From Sanyastnella coralliicola (GTDB lineage: Bacteria; Bacteroidota; Bacteroidia; Flavobacteriales_D; Sanyastnellaceae): 64,000 nucleotides of DNA. The position numbers were made by a program, and so were the translations under genes. Within the stretch, counting starts at the first letter, position 1, and each line of letters opens with the position of its first letter. The notes beneath the pieces are model-generated. The model did not search any database and had not been told where the DNA came from. It saw only the letters and a program-made list of their open reading frames with translations. Shown piece by piece: positions 1 through 9,291 of the stretch. Location: NCBI RefSeq assembly GCF_030845195.1, contig NZ_CP132543.1, positions 186,001 to 250,000 on the forward strand, written 5' to 3'.

Positions 1-2
1 CG

Positions 3-326
3 AACTTTTACGGTGAAATCTTGGTGATGAACCAGCAAGGGCGTCAGATCATCCGTGTGATCTTTGATAACAATACATCGCGTTTGATTCAAGACAAAGA
101 ACTTCGAGTAGAGCTGGATAACCTCAAGAAAATGCAGTGGGAGAGTGTGCTCCACGCTATTAATACCCTTTCTGCGCTTGGATGGGAAATAGGAGATAGC
201 TTCGAAACAGAGACTCGCACAGGAACTGAAATGCATATGCTTGTTTACAAAGGAGTGCCAAAATTGATGGCCCCGAGTATCGAACCTTCGAAAGAAGGGG
301 CGAACAAGTCAGGAGCAAGAAAATAA
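3..326 (+). CDS. Hypothetical protein, 3' part only
   Basis: The reading frame is open from the first in-frame codon of the window, and the residues before the first possible start (N-F-Y-G-E-I-L-V-M) read as ordinary protein. The gene therefore very probably begins upstream and only its C-terminal ~108 residues are seen. The visible part has a beta-strand-like opening (IIRVIF), a charged helix and a Lys/Gly/Ser-rich tail (residues about 85-101 from the TTG at 21). There is no signal peptide or membrane segment in the visible part. A strong hairpin terminator follows directly, so this is the last gene of its transcript. I do not recognise the family. Confidence 0.6.
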   Translation, partial: NFYGEILVMNQQGRQIIRVIFDNNTSRLIQDKELRVELDNLKKMQWESVLHAINTLSALGWEIGDSFETETRTGTEMHMLVYKGVPKLMAPSIEPSKEGANKSGARK

Positions 327-344
327 TTTCACTTTTGAGTGATG

Positions 345-370
345 AAAGGCCGCAAATGCGGCCTTTTTTT
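345..370 (+). terminator. Rho-independent terminator after the first gene
   Basis: AAAGGCCGCA (345-354) pairs with TGCGGCCTTT (357-366), closed by a very short loop and followed by a T run. It ends transcription of the partial gene at the left edge. Confidence 0.85.
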
Positions 371-457
371 ATTCTCTAAACCTCGGATTCCAGTCTGGCG
401 TCCATAGAAGCGGCGAATGGGAGTGTGAGAAAATCCATTTCTTCCTAACTTGTTGAC

Positions 458-1987
458 ATGAAGTCTGTTCTGCTAATCGTCGTAGCGCTTTTGAGCGTTT
501 CACTGTGTCGTGCTCAAGAAGCTACTTGGGCCGAAGACATTGCCCCGTTGATCTATGATAATTGTTCGAAATGCCACCATGAAGGACAAGCAGCACATTT
601 CTCTTTAATGAGTTATGATGACGTTGCAGAACACTCTCTTGGAATTTCATATGCCCTTGGTGAAGGAATTATGCCGCCATGGCCTGCAGATCCTGAATAC
701 CGGCATTTCGTTGGAGAAACATACTTGTCACCCGCTGAGAAAGCGATGGTGATTGATTGGATCTCGGAGGGAATGCCCTTCGGTGATCCTGAGGTAGAAC
801 CTGAGGCTCCTGAATTTGAAGACGGTGGCACGCTTTTAGAATCGGTTGACTTCGTTGCTGCCATCGAACCGTACGAGATTCAGTACAACTCTGAGGAGTA
901 TCGTTGGTTCGTTATACCAACCAACTTCAGCGAGACGAAGTACATCCAAGCCGTAGAAGTCATGGCTGGTATTTCTGAAGCTGTTCACCATGCAGATATT
1001 CATGTAGACGTTACAGGTAATTCAGCCGCCTATGATGCGCTTGATCCTCTTCCAGGATTCAATACACAGATCGGATGGCCCACAACAACAACCTACATCA
1101 ATGCCTGGCAACCAGGCGCTGGTCCTGCGCGCTATCCAGATAACTGGGGAATAGCACTTCCACCTGGTGCTGATCTCGTTATTGAAATCCACTACGGTTT
1201 TGGCTTCGCTGGAGAGGTAGATAGCACCTACATGAATCTCGAGTTCGTGGATGACCCAGACAACGTACGTCCCATTTCAGTGGGCTGGTTGATGGGGTCA
1301 GGACAAATGACAGACGGTCCACTTGTCATCCCACCCAATCAGATCAGCACTTTCCATCAAGAAGCCACGCCATTCTGGAGCGACAAATCCTTGCTCGCAA
1401 TTTGTCCGCACATGCATCTCCTAGGAGAGTCCTATAAAGTCTGGATGGAGACGCCGCAAGGTGATTCAATACCATTGATAGATATTCCGGATTGGCAATT
1501 TAGGTGGCAGTTCTACTATAATTTTCAGTCTCCTCAGTACTTCCCGGCTGGCTCTGTATTGAAGAGCATTGGGCAATATGACAATACCGTCAACAACCCG
1601 GATAATCCGAACGATCCCCCAGAAACGGTCTATGACGGAGGTCTGACAACGGATGAAATGTTTCTCTGCTATTTCATCTATGCAGATTATCAGCCAGGTG
1701 ATGAGGAGTTGATCCTTGATCCAGATTTGATTACTTCAGTGGAAGATTTGACGACCACAGAAGAGTTGGCACCTTGGCCAAACCCAACCTCGTCTCAGCT
1801 CCAGTTGAATCTACCTTCAGACCAGTCTTCTGAACTGTCTATTTATTCATCTCATGGACAATTGGTCCAAAGCGATGTAGTCAACGGAAGATCGACCATC
1901 GATGTGAGTAGTTTAAGCACAGGATTCTATTCTATTGTCGTTCGAAACGACCTCTGGATTCGTAAGTCCTCATTTATAAAACGTTAG
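458..1987 (+). CDS. Secreted cytochrome c / copper type II monooxygenase-like protein with T9SS tail
   Basis: A 509-residue exported protein. A Sec signal peptide (residues 1-20, ending S-L-C-R-A-Q) is followed by one haem-binding C-S-K-C-H motif at 36-40. The central part carries a V-H-H motif (H177, H178) and a C-P-H-M-H motif (H318, H320), the copper-ligand pattern of the ascorbate-dependent monooxygenase family (PHM/DBH-like). The last ~75 residues (P-W-P-N-P-T-S start) form a type A T9SS sorting domain. It probably acts on the cell surface or outside, combining electron entry through haem with copper oxygen chemistry. The substrate is unknown. It stands alone between a terminator and a histidine kinase. 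The family call rests on motifs only. Confidence 0.7.
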   Translation: MKSVLLIVVALLSVSLCRAQEATWAEDIAPLIYDNCSKCHHEGQAAHFSLMSYDDVAEHSLGISYALGEGIMPPWPADPEYRHFVGETYLSPAEKAMVIDWISEGMPFGDPEVEPEAPEFEDGGTLLESVDFVAAIEPYEIQYNSEEYRWFVIPTNFSETKYIQAVEVMAGISEAVHHADIHVDVTGNSAAYDALDPLPGFNTQIGWPTTTTYINAWQPGAGPARYPDNWGIALPPGADLVIEIHYGFGFAGEVDSTYMNLEFVDDPDNVRPISVGWLMGSGQMTDGPLVIPPNQISTFHQEATPFWSDKSLLAICPHMHLLGESYKVWMETPQGDSIPLIDIPDWQFRWQFYYNFQSPQYFPAGSVLKSIGQYDNTVNNPDNPNDPPETVYDGGLTTDEMFLCYFIYADYQPGDEELILDPDLITSVEDLTTTEELAPWPNPTSSQLQLNLPSDQSSELSIYSSHGQLVQSDVVNGRSTIDVSSLSTGFYSIVVRNDLWIRKSSFIKR

Positions 1988-2012
1988 AGTGTAATTCTAA
2001 CACTTCATCAAC

Positions 2013-2020
2013 TACCTTTG
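2013..2020 (+). promoter_or_regulatory. -7 box of the histidine kinase gene
   Basis: TACCTTTG matches the Bacteroidota -7 consensus TAnnTTTG and lies 17 nt before the ATG at 2038. No clear -33 TTG is seen. Confidence 0.5.
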
Positions 2021-2037
2021 CGGCGAAGCATCGCCCT

Positions 2038-2988
2038 ATGTCTAGAAATAATCGAAGTGTACGTATCGTGTTCCGCATCCTTGCGGCGTACATTTTATTT
2101 CAGTTTTTCTGGTGGGCATTTCACATCATTCAGCTGCACGGTGAAATCCGTGATATGCAGTTGGCCTTGGCACAAAGCCAAGAGACTGCTGAACTGATTC
2201 GATCTACTTACACCAAGAAAGTTTGGATGGTCATTGGAGAAGGACTCGTATTTGTCGGTCTTCTTCTATTCGGACTTTGGCGCATTGGAACCTACCTTCG
2301 TAAGGAAGCGGAATTGGCTCGCAAAGAGCGCAACTTCATGTTGGCAGTAACGCATGAACTGAAGACTCCAATCGCCACCTTAAGGCTGTTTCTAGACACC
2401 CTCCGAACGCGTGACCTTCCGAAGGAAAAAAGCCAAGACATCCTGTCGAATTCATTGAATGAAACACATCGTCTTGACCACCTTGTAGAGAACATTCTTC
2501 TTTCCACCCGACTAGAGAATGATGACGACCTTGTCAAGCAGCGTGTTGACCTTAGCGCCCTTCTAGAGAAAGTGGGCTACAACCTGGCTCAACTCGATGG
2601 GGATATGCATAAAGTCACGCTCGATATCGATGAAAAAGTGGCTGCTTTTTGCGATGGAAATAAGATGGAGTCTGTCTTCATCAACCTGATAGAAAATGCC
2701 TTGAAATACTCTCCTGAAGGTGCCGAGGTCACAGTGAGTTTAAAGACCAATCCGCAAGAAGTAGTGGTGGCTGTTCAAGATCAAGGTGCTGGCATTCCTG
2801 AAGAGGAACGCGAACGTATCTTCAGCAAATTTTATCGCATAGGAAATGAGGATACCCGCCGTTCAAAAGGAACTGGATTGGGGCTGTACCTCGTTGACCG
2901 AATTATCAATCAACACAACGGACGAATTCATATTGCAGATCGCGATGGGGGAGGAACTATCTTTACCGTCGCGATTCCAAAAATCTAA
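2038..2988 (+). CDS. Membrane sensor histidine kinase
   Basis: A 316-residue transmembrane histidine kinase. It has two membrane helices (about 9-29 and 62-82) with a short ~30-residue periplasmic loop, so it has almost no extracellular sensor. The H box T-H-E-L-K-T-P places the phosphorylated His at 106. It is followed by an N box (L-I-E-N-A-L-K-Y-S), a G1 box (D-Q-G-A-G-I-P) and a G2 box (G-T-G-L-G-L), so the catalytic core is complete. No response regulator gene adjoins it: the next gene, gpmI, starts 3 nt downstream, so the two are co-transcribed. The partner regulator must lie elsewhere. The signal is unknown. Confidence 0.9.
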   Translation: MSRNNRSVRIVFRILAAYILFQFFWWAFHIIQLHGEIRDMQLALAQSQETAELIRSTYTKKVWMVIGEGLVFVGLLLFGLWRIGTYLRKEAELARKERNFMLAVTHELKTPIATLRLFLDTLRTRDLPKEKSQDILSNSLNETHRLDHLVENILLSTRLENDDDLVKQRVDLSALLEKVGYNLAQLDGDMHKVTLDIDEKVAAFCDGNKMESVFINLIENALKYSPEGAEVTVSLKTNPQEVVVAVQDQGAGIPEEERERIFSKFYRIGNEDTRRSKGTGLGLYLVDRIINQHNGRIHIADRDGGGTIFTVAIPKI

Positions 2989-2991
2989 GGA

Positions 2992-4536
2992 ATGACTGAT
3001 CAAAGAAAGGCATGTCTGATCGTACTAGACGGTTGGGGACATGGAAAGAAAGATGCATCGGATGCGGTTTTTCAAGCCAATACACCATTCATGGATCACC
3101 TTGAGGCGAATATGCCTTCAGCGGAGTTACTGACAGATGGTGAAAACGTTGGTCTTCCTGAAGGTCAAATGGGGAATAGTGAAGTTGGACACATGAATAT
3201 CGGCGCTGGTCGTGTCGTTTATCAAGACCTCGTTCGCATTAATAAGGCTATCCAAGACCGCTCATTTCACGCGAATGAAGTGTTGGTGAATGCCATGGAA
3301 TCTGCCAAATCTAACGGCCGTCTGCACCTCATGGGCTTGGTTTCGAATGGAGGCGTGCACTCTTCACAAGAGCACCTACACGCCCTATGTGATTTGGCTC
3401 AAGAGCACGGTATCAATGAAGTGTACATCCATGTGTTTACTGATGGACGTGACTGTGATCCGCAATCTGGTAAGGCCTTCGTTGAAGCACTCGAGAATCA
3501 TATTGCTGGCACCAATGCCAAAGTTGCATCGGTGATTGGACGTTACTACGCTATGGATCGCGATAAGCGATGGGAGCGCGTAGCGAAGGCATACAATTTG
3601 CTCACAAGAGGTGAGGGTGCGTCTTTTAACGCTAGCGCGGAAGTGTTCACTGCCATGTATGGAAATGGAACAACTGATGAGTTCATTGAACCATGCGCTA
3701 TTGCAGGTGTCCTCGACCAAGGAGGGACGATCCAGGAAGGAGATACCGTTGTGTGCTTTAACTTCAGAACCGATCGCTGTCGCGAAATCACTCAAGCCCT
3801 CACACAACAAGATTTTCCTGATCAAGGAATGTCGAAGCTTGATCTCAGTTACTATACAATGACACGCTATGATAACACCTTCCAAAAAGTGAATGTCATC
3901 TATGAAAAAGACGACTTGTCGTTGACATTGGGTGAGGTAGTTTCGAAGGCAGGAAGAACTCAAGTTCGAGGTGCAGAAACAGAAAAGTATCCTCATGTTA
4001 CTTTCTTCTTTTCTGGTGGTCGAGAAGCTGAATTTGAAGGAGAGAGCCGAATCATGGCGCACTCACCGAAAGTGGCAACCTATGACCTTCAACCAGAGAT
4101 GAGCGCTCCTGAGCTCGCCGATAAGATGTGCGCGTTCATGAGTGAAGGACAACCGGATTTGGTAGTCTTGAATTTTGCGAATCCAGATATGGTTGGTCAT
4201 ACCGGTGTGTTCGAAGCCATTGTAAAAGCGGTAGAAACTACCGATCAATGCTTAAAGCAAGTAGTTGAGCACGGACAGTCATTAGGATACTCATTCATCA
4301 TTATTGCCGATCACGGGAATGCTGATAAAGCAGTAAACCCTGATGGAAGTCCGCACACGGCCCATACGACCAACCCTGTTCCTGTGGTGGTCATTGATGA
4401 TCGTGTGACCAGTATTGAGAATGGAATCCTTGCTGATGTCGCACCATCGATACTTGCGTTGATGGGAGTGGAACAACCTTCAGCAATGACAGGCCGCTCA
4501 ATTCTGAACGGAGTAGCTGCTCAGTTAGAAGCATAA
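2992..4536 (+). CDS. gpmI: 2,3-bisphosphoglycerate-independent phosphoglycerate mutase
   Basis: A 514-residue glycolytic enzyme, the usual size for GpmI, interconverting 3- and 2-phosphoglycerate with two Mn ions. The metal-binding opening L-I-V-L-D-G-W-G is at residue ~9. The phosphorylated Ser is S63 in G-N-S-E-V-G-H. The alkaline-phosphatase-like end has A-D-H-G-N-A-D. The start is the ATG 3 nt after the histidine kinase stop, with no promoter between, so they form an operon. One copy of the 13-bp repeat CGCTAGCGCGGAA sits inside the gene (3630-3642), coding A-S-A-E. Confidence 0.96.
   Translation: MTDQRKACLIVLDGWGHGKKDASDAVFQANTPFMDHLEANMPSAELLTDGENVGLPEGQMGNSEVGHMNIGAGRVVYQDLVRINKAIQDRSFHANEVLVNAMESAKSNGRLHLMGLVSNGGVHSSQEHLHALCDLAQEHGINEVYIHVFTDGRDCDPQSGKAFVEALENHIAGTNAKVASVIGRYYAMDRDKRWERVAKAYNLLTRGEGASFNASAEVFTAMYGNGTTDEFIEPCAIAGVLDQGGTIQEGDTVVCFNFRTDRCREITQALTQQDFPDQGMSKLDLSYYTMTRYDNTFQKVNVIYEKDDLSLTLGEVVSKAGRTQVRGAETEKYPHVTFFFSGGREAEFEGESRIMAHSPKVATYDLQPEMSAPELADKMCAFMSEGQPDLVVLNFANPDMVGHTGVFEAIVKAVETTDQCLKQVVEHGQSLGYSFIIIADHGNADKAVNPDGSPHTAHTTNPVPVVVIDDRVTSIENGILADVAPSILALMGVEQPSAMTGRSILNGVAAQLEA
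3630..3642 (+). repeat. Interspersed 13-mer CGCTAGCGCGGAA, copy 1
   Basis: Exact copy inside gpmI, read in the frame GCT-AGC-GCG-GAA. The flank before it is AA rather than the pyrimidines seen at most other copies. Confidence 0.85.
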
Positions 4537-4565
4537 AAAAATCCACCGCTCTTTCGAACGGTGGA
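4535..4565 (-). terminator. Terminator between convergent gpmI and the T9SS type B gene
   Basis: TCCACCG (4542-4548) pairs with CGGTGGA (4559-4565). The A run at 4535-4541 is a U run on the minus strand, so it best serves the minus-strand gene. It could act on both convergent transcripts. Confidence 0.8.
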
Positions 4566-4587
4566 CCTATATGTACATGTCTTAGAC

Positions 4588-6438
4588 TTACTTTCTCAGT
4601 AGGGTAACTGTACCCGTGAATTCTACACCATCTGATCTGGTGTAGATGATGTAATAGGTTCCTTCTGCTAGGTCATCTCCACGGAAGTTGTTCTGGTAGT
4701 TTGCGCTTTCGTAAACGAGTTGTCCCCAACGGTTATATACCTGAAGTGAGGAACCTGGGAATCCGTCGTTTCCTTCGATGCGGAAGAAGTCGTTGCTTCC
4801 ATCGCTGTTTGGAGAGAAGACATTCGGGATTACCGTTTCACAAACGTCTACTTCGATCTCTGTTACTCCTTCTTCACCACAAGCATCAATAGAGATAATC
4901 GTGTAGTCTCCTTCGAATAAAGGAGTCATGGTATTATCATCGATCTCAATCGAGTCAGCTGGGTAGATGTAGGTGTACGGTGTAGAACCTCCAGATGCCG
5001 GAGTAATCGTTGAAAGTCCGAAACAAAGGTCTACTTCATCAATGACTACAAACGGCTCAGGCAAGAATACCTGGAATCCATCTTCGGCCTCACGACCACA
5101 GAAATCCACTACATCAATCGTCACTGGGTTTTCAGTGTCTCCAGAAACTGTAATGTTTGGCGTTGTTTCCCCTGTGCTCCATGTGTAAGTGAAAGGTGCA
5201 AACCCGTCTTCTGGGACACCACTAACCACTTGGTTCTCTCCATTACAAAGGAAAATCTCTTCTGGGAGGTTGAGTGATGGGTTTTTGTAATCTACAATGT
5301 TCAAGGAGGCGATGACGGTATCAGCTTCGCCACAGGCGTTGACATATTCATAGGTCACTGTGACGGTTTCTAATCCTTCATCAATTTGATCATCGACAGT
5401 AATCACCGGAATGTCTACTTCCAATTCCCCGTCAGGGAAGACAATGAAATCAGGAAGGTCAAGGTAATCGTCGATTTCAGTTGCGTTACCTGAAATGTCA
5501 AGGAAGAGTGTGTCTTGCAAATCTGCGTTTGGACGGAAAACAGTGAAGAATCCGTCGATACACCCTTCTAGCAATGTCAGGCTTGGGAAGTTTGGTGGTG
5601 CCCCTTCTACGGTTGCCGATACAGCCGCATTCGAAGAGAATGACCCTGCCTCAAGAACTACAATACTCTCAAGTGCAGAATCGGTTCCATCGGCGATAGC
5701 CAATTTGATGTGGTAGGTTTCTCCAGCCTGCACTGCGGCTTCAGCAGTGAATACAACCGTGAATCCATCGATACCGATGTCAATGTTTCCAACGTTGTCA
5801 ATGTAGTATTGAGAGTTGATCTGGTCGTTCACTGATGATACCGTAATCGGTAGCAAAGGATCTGTGTCAGGAACTTGGGCGATGTTAATCGCTCCGTCAG
5901 GGAATTCTACAGGAGAGTTGTAAGGTCCAGTGATTCCAGGTCCTGAAAGGAAGAATGCAAAGATGTCGTTGAACGAAGAGTTTACCCACTCGAGGTACTC
6001 GTCAGATCCAAATGAGTAGTTGAAGCTGATCGAATCACCACATGGAACAAAGTCAAATTCAAGGGCAGCAATATCATTGGCACTTGATACACTGAAGTTT
6101 TGGCCGATCAATCCAGGCACATCGTTCGCTACGGATACAAGGTCTTGATCTCCAGAAACACCTTCTCCAAAAGGAACATCATTCTCCGTTCCTGGTGTTA
6201 CGTTTCCAACATCTGCACATGAAAGGATGATACCTTCACTTGGGTTAAAGATGGTTCCTTCTGCTCCAGTCAAAAGACCGAGCTGTACAGCGCTACCTGT
6301 GAAAGTAACGTTCGATACATCTACACCTTCAACGAGCAATTCAACCGCTTCTTCAGGGGTGATAGGGGCTGCAGTAATCTGAGCCTTCGCCTGCGTTGAT
6401 AGGATGATTGCGAGTGCTACAAAGAGAATTCGCTTCAT
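4588..6438 (-). CDS. Secreted choice-of-anchor L-type protein with T9SS type B (gliding-associated) C-terminus
   Basis: A 616-residue exported protein. The signal peptide (residues 1-20) ends A-K-A-Q. The first ~250 residues resemble the choice-of-anchor L domain (patterns S-D-E-Y-L-E-W-V-N and F-A-F-F-L-S-G-P-G-I). A Cys-containing Ig-like middle follows. The last ~85 residues, starting I-P-N-V-F-S-P-N-S-D-G, are a gliding-motility-associated (CHU_C/type B) sorting domain. It is probably a surface or matrix protein exported by T9SS; no enzyme motif is seen. It is the second gene of a two-gene tandem: the stop of its longer paralog lies 13 nt upstream, so both share a transcript. Confidence 0.85.
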   Translation of the reverse strand: MKRILFVALAIILSTQAKAQITAAPITPEEAVELLVEGVDVSNVTFTGSAVQLGLLTGAEGTIFNPSEGIILSCADVGNVTPGTENDVPFGEGVSGDQDLVSVANDVPGLIGQNFSVSSANDIAALEFDFVPCGDSISFNYSFGSDEYLEWVNSSFNDIFAFFLSGPGITGPYNSPVEFPDGAINIAQVPDTDPLLPITVSSVNDQINSQYYIDNVGNIDIGIDGFTVVFTAEAAVQAGETYHIKLAIADGTDSALESIVVLEAGSFSSNAAVSATVEGAPPNFPSLTLLEGCIDGFFTVFRPNADLQDTLFLDISGNATEIDDYLDLPDFIVFPDGELEVDIPVITVDDQIDEGLETVTVTYEYVNACGEADTVIASLNIVDYKNPSLNLPEEIFLCNGENQVVSGVPEDGFAPFTYTWSTGETTPNITVSGDTENPVTIDVVDFCGREAEDGFQVFLPEPFVVIDEVDLCFGLSTITPASGGSTPYTYIYPADSIEIDDNTMTPLFEGDYTIISIDACGEEGVTEIEVDVCETVIPNVFSPNSDGSNDFFRIEGNDGFPGSSLQVYNRWGQLVYESANYQNNFRGDDLAEGTYYIIYTRSDGVEFTGTVTLLRK

Positions 6439-6451
6439 AAACTTGACTTAA

Positions 6452-8287
6452 CTATTTGCGTAACAAGGTAGCAGTTCCTGTGAAAACTTCACCATCTGAA
6501 CGGTTGTAGATGATGTAATAAGTCCCTTCAGCAAGTCCGTCACCTCTCCAATTATTCTGGTAATTCACGCTTTCATAAACGAGTTGACCCCAGCGGTTGA
6601 AGACTTCTAGACTTGACCCAGGGAATCCTTCGTTTCCTTGAATTCGGAAGAAGTCGTTGTCACCATCGCTGTTCGGAGAGAAGACATTTGGAATCACTGT
6701 TTCACATGTTTGTACCTCAATGATTGTTGTTCCTTGTTCACCACAAGCATCGATAGAAGTAACTTCGTAGATGCCTTCAAATAGTGGTGTCATGGTGTTG
6801 TCATCGATTTCGATGGAGTCTGCAGGATAGATATAGGTGTACGGTGTCGAACCTCCGGATGCCGGGGTGATGGTCGACAAACCGAGACAAAGGTCTACCT
6901 CGTCGATAAATTCAAATGGCTCAGGAACCCGCACTTGGAAGGCGTCTTCGGCCACATTTCCACAGTAGTCGATCAAATCAACGGTTACTGGGTTTTCCGT
7001 GTCGCCTGTAATCGTAATGGTCTCGTTGGTTGAACCCGTGCTCCATTCATAGGTGAAAGGAGCAAATCCGTTTTCAGGAAGACCGCTGACTACTTGACTC
7101 TCTCCGTTACACAAGAAGATCTCATCCGGGAAATCGAGCGTTGGAGGGAAGTAATCCATAATGTTAAGTGATGCATTGATCGTATCTGCTTCACCACATG
7201 AATTCACAAATTCATACGAAATGGTGATGGTCTCGATTCCTTCTTCCAACCCATCCGCAGTAGAACTTACAGGGATGTCGACGGTGAGCTCACCGTCGGG
7301 GAATACCACCGTATCTGGTAGATTCAAGTAATCGTCAATCTCCGTTGCTGTACCACCTACGTTCAGGATAAGGGTGTCTTGGGCATCCACTGAAGGGCGG
7401 AATACTGTAATGACACCGTCAACGCATCCTTCAAGCAATGTCAATGGTGGGAGCGACGGTGGCGCATTCGGCACAGAAGCAGAAACAGCCGCTGCCGATG
7501 TGAATGATCCTGCTTCCAAGAATACCGCACTGTCAAGAATGGTATCCGATGCATCAGCAATGACAATTCGAATATGGTATTGCTCACCACACTGCACCTC
7601 AGCTGCAGCAGTAAGTACTACAGTGAACCCATCCATTTGAGTGCCGTTTGGGTCGGTGTTGTTGGTGTTGATGTTGTAGAACTCACAGTTCGTACAACCA
7701 TTGTCGTCGTTACCGGCGTTCACGTTGTTCACACTTACTGGTAGCGTTGTCCCAGGAATAATTGCAATGTTGATTCCATCATCAGAGTATGGTCCATTGA
7801 TCCCAGGGCCTGAGATGAAGAATCCGAAGGCATCATTGATGCTGTTCACGTACTCAGGGTATTCGTCACTTGACCACACGTAGTTGAACTCAACAGAATC
7901 ACCTTGGGCAACGAAGTCGAATTCTAAGATTGCTGCGTCGTTGAAGTTGTCACCAGGGTTGGCCAGCTCAAGATCGGGATCCGACGCTCCGAAGTTTCCT
8001 CCTCCGAGGCTGAAGCCAGGGCTGTTGTTCGGACCAATGGCTAGTGTAGCGTCTCCAGTAGCGATGATCACACCATTTGAAATCGGAATGTTTGAGTTTT
8101 CGCTGTTGAAAGATCCAATCTGATTTTGCTCTCCGCTGAAAGTGATGTTGAATACATCAACACCCTCACCAACAAGAATGTCTTCTACCGCCGTAACGGC
8201 ATCTACAGTGTTGTCTACCACCAATTGACTGAAGGCGGTATTCAGCGCGAGCACGCTCAAAAAAGTGAACAATAATCGTTTCATCAT
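6452..8287 (-). CDS. Secreted choice-of-anchor L-type protein, tandem paralog, T9SS type B
   Basis: A paralog of the gene directly downstream, with the same order: signal peptide (M-K-R-L-L-F..., ending A-F-S-Q), choice-of-anchor L-like region with S-D-E-Y-P-E-Y-V-N and F-G-F-F-I-S-G-P-G-I, Ig-like middle, and a type B sorting domain starting I-P-N-V-F-S-P-N-S-D-G. The frame is open further upstream to 8335, but the signal peptide begins at the paired Met codons at 8287/8284, so I place the start there. It differs from its neighbour by an extra Cys-Cys, Asn/Asp-rich insertion near residue 200 (C-T-N-C-E-F). The near-identical C-terminal thirds suggest tandem duplication. It is probably a surface protein. 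Confidence 0.85.
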   Translation of the reverse strand: MMKRLLFTFLSVLALNTAFSQLVVDNTVDAVTAVEDILVGEGVDVFNITFSGEQNQIGSFNSENSNIPISNGVIIATGDATLAIGPNNSPGFSLGGGNFGASDPDLELANPGDNFNDAAILEFDFVAQGDSVEFNYVWSSDEYPEYVNSINDAFGFFISGPGINGPYSDDGINIAIIPGTTLPVSVNNVNAGNDDNGCTNCEFYNINTNNTDPNGTQMDGFTVVLTAAAEVQCGEQYHIRIVIADASDTILDSAVFLEAGSFTSAAAVSASVPNAPPSLPPLTLLEGCVDGVITVFRPSVDAQDTLILNVGGTATEIDDYLNLPDTVVFPDGELTVDIPVSSTADGLEEGIETITISYEFVNSCGEADTINASLNIMDYFPPTLDFPDEIFLCNGESQVVSGLPENGFAPFTYEWSTGSTNETITITGDTENPVTVDLIDYCGNVAEDAFQVRVPEPFEFIDEVDLCLGLSTITPASGGSTPYTYIYPADSIEIDDNTMTPLFEGIYEVTSIDACGEQGTTIIEVQTCETVIPNVFSPNSDGDNDFFRIQGNEGFPGSSLEVFNRWGQLVYESVNYQNNWRGDGLAEGTYYIIYNRSDGEVFTGTATLLRK

Positions 8288-8442
8288 ATGCAGATTTTGG
8301 CCCTTTGTCCTAAGGGTTGAACTTCCAGGTATCAATATGATGCACTGAATACTGAATTCGTTGCTTGAACTCCCAAAAGCTTTTTGATGTTCTCAGGAAG
8401 GTGCATTGGAACGGTCAGCCTCCCATTCTTTCCGTTCCCCAT

Positions 8443-8455
8443 TTCCGCGCTAGCG
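8443..8455 (-). repeat. Interspersed 13-mer CGCTAGCGCGGAA, copy 2 (non-coding, reverse)
   Basis: The plus strand reads TTCCGCGCTAGCG, the exact reverse complement. It is the only copy outside any gene I accept and the only one in this orientation. It lies 45 nt before the ABC ATPase start. Confidence 0.85.
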
Positions 8456-8499
8456 AGAAGAAGGAAAGGATGTATTCTTGTATTGTAATCTATTGCGTT

Positions 8500-9210
8500 A
8501 TGGAAGCATTGATCGAAGTCAGTGGAATTAAGAAGTACTACCAAGTGGGTGATCAAGTGGTGAAGGCCCTTGATGGGGTTGATATCTCTATTGAACGTGG
8601 TGAGTACGTCGCATTGATGGGTCCTTCAGGAAGTGGGAAGTCTACTTTAATGAACGTGTTAGGTTGCTTAGATACACCTTCTGCCGGAGAGTACATTCTC
8701 AACAAACAGCAAGTGAGCAGTTTGGTCGATGATGAGCTGGCGGAAATTCGTAACAAAGAGATTGGCTTTGTATTCCAGACCTTCAACCTACTACCACGCT
8801 ATTCCTCGCTAGAGAATGTAGCCCTACCAATGATCTACGGAGGTTACAGCAAATCAGAACGCGACCGCCGCGGAAACGAAGTGTTGGAACAAGTAGGACT
8901 ATCTGACCGCGCGGATCACAAGCCAAATGAGCTCAGTGGTGGACAAAGACAACGTGTGGCGGTAGCACGCGCTTTGGTGAATAAGCCATCGATTATTCTT
9001 GCCGATGAGCCTACTGGAAACTTGGATACCAAGACTTCCTATGAGATCATGGCGTTGTTTGATGAAATTCACCAAGCAGGAAATACCATCATTCTAGTCA
9101 CACACGAAGATGATATCGCCGCACATGCTCACCGAATTATTCGATTGCGCGATGGGAAAGTGGAGACCGACGTAGCCAATGACCCTGTGAAGCTGTCAGT
9201 CGATTCCTGA
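8500..9210 (+). CDS. ABC transporter ATP-binding protein (LolD/MacB type)
   Basis: A 236-residue ABC ATPase. It has Walker [10 protein letters not shown] near residue 41, the Q-loop F-Q-T-F-N-L-L, signature L-S-G-G-Q-R-Q-R-V, Walker B I-I-L-A-D-E-P and the H-loop V-T-H-E. The Q-loop and P-R-Y-S-S-L-E-N region are typical of the LolD/MacB branch, which powers lipoprotein release or periplasmic-facing export without moving substrate through the membrane. The frame extends upstream to 8365, but that part is unrelated to ABC proteins, so the ATG at 8500 is chosen. No permease gene is adjacent, so its FtsX-like partner is encoded elsewhere. Confidence 0.9.
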   Translation: MEALIEVSGIKKYYQVGDQVVKALDGVDISIERGEYVALMGPSGSGKSTLMNVLGCLDTPSAGEYILNKQQVSSLVDDELAEIRNKEIGFVFQTFNLLPRYSSLENVALPMIYGGYSKSERDRRGNEVLEQVGLSDRADHKPNELSGGQRQRVAVARALVNKPSIILADEPTGNLDTKTSYEIMALFDEIHQAGNTIILVTHEDDIAAHAHRIIRLRDGKVETDVANDPVKLSVDS

Positions 9211-9233
9211 TCCTTGATTTTCTTATTCCATCA

Positions 9234-9265
9234 TTGACAACTCATTGGGGATTATCGCATCTTTG
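9234..9265 (+). promoter_or_regulatory. Promoter of asnS
   Basis: TTG at 9234-9236 (within TTGACA) and CATCTTTG at 9258-9265 (one mismatch to TAnnTTTG) are separated by 21 nt, a fitting Bacteroidota -33/-7 pair. The GTG start follows at 9292. Confidence 0.55.
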
Positions 9266-9291
9266 CGCTTCGAAACTTAAATCCCAGTATC

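Noticed and set aside
3385-4062. 225-codon open frame on the minus strand inside gpmI
   Set aside because: gpmI covers it fully with all motifs; the antisense frame has odd composition and no domain.
8332-8556. Frames on the minus strand and the 45-codon upstream extension of the ABC ATPase
   Set aside because: The upstream part holds the 13-mer and no ABC-like sequence; start placed at 8500.
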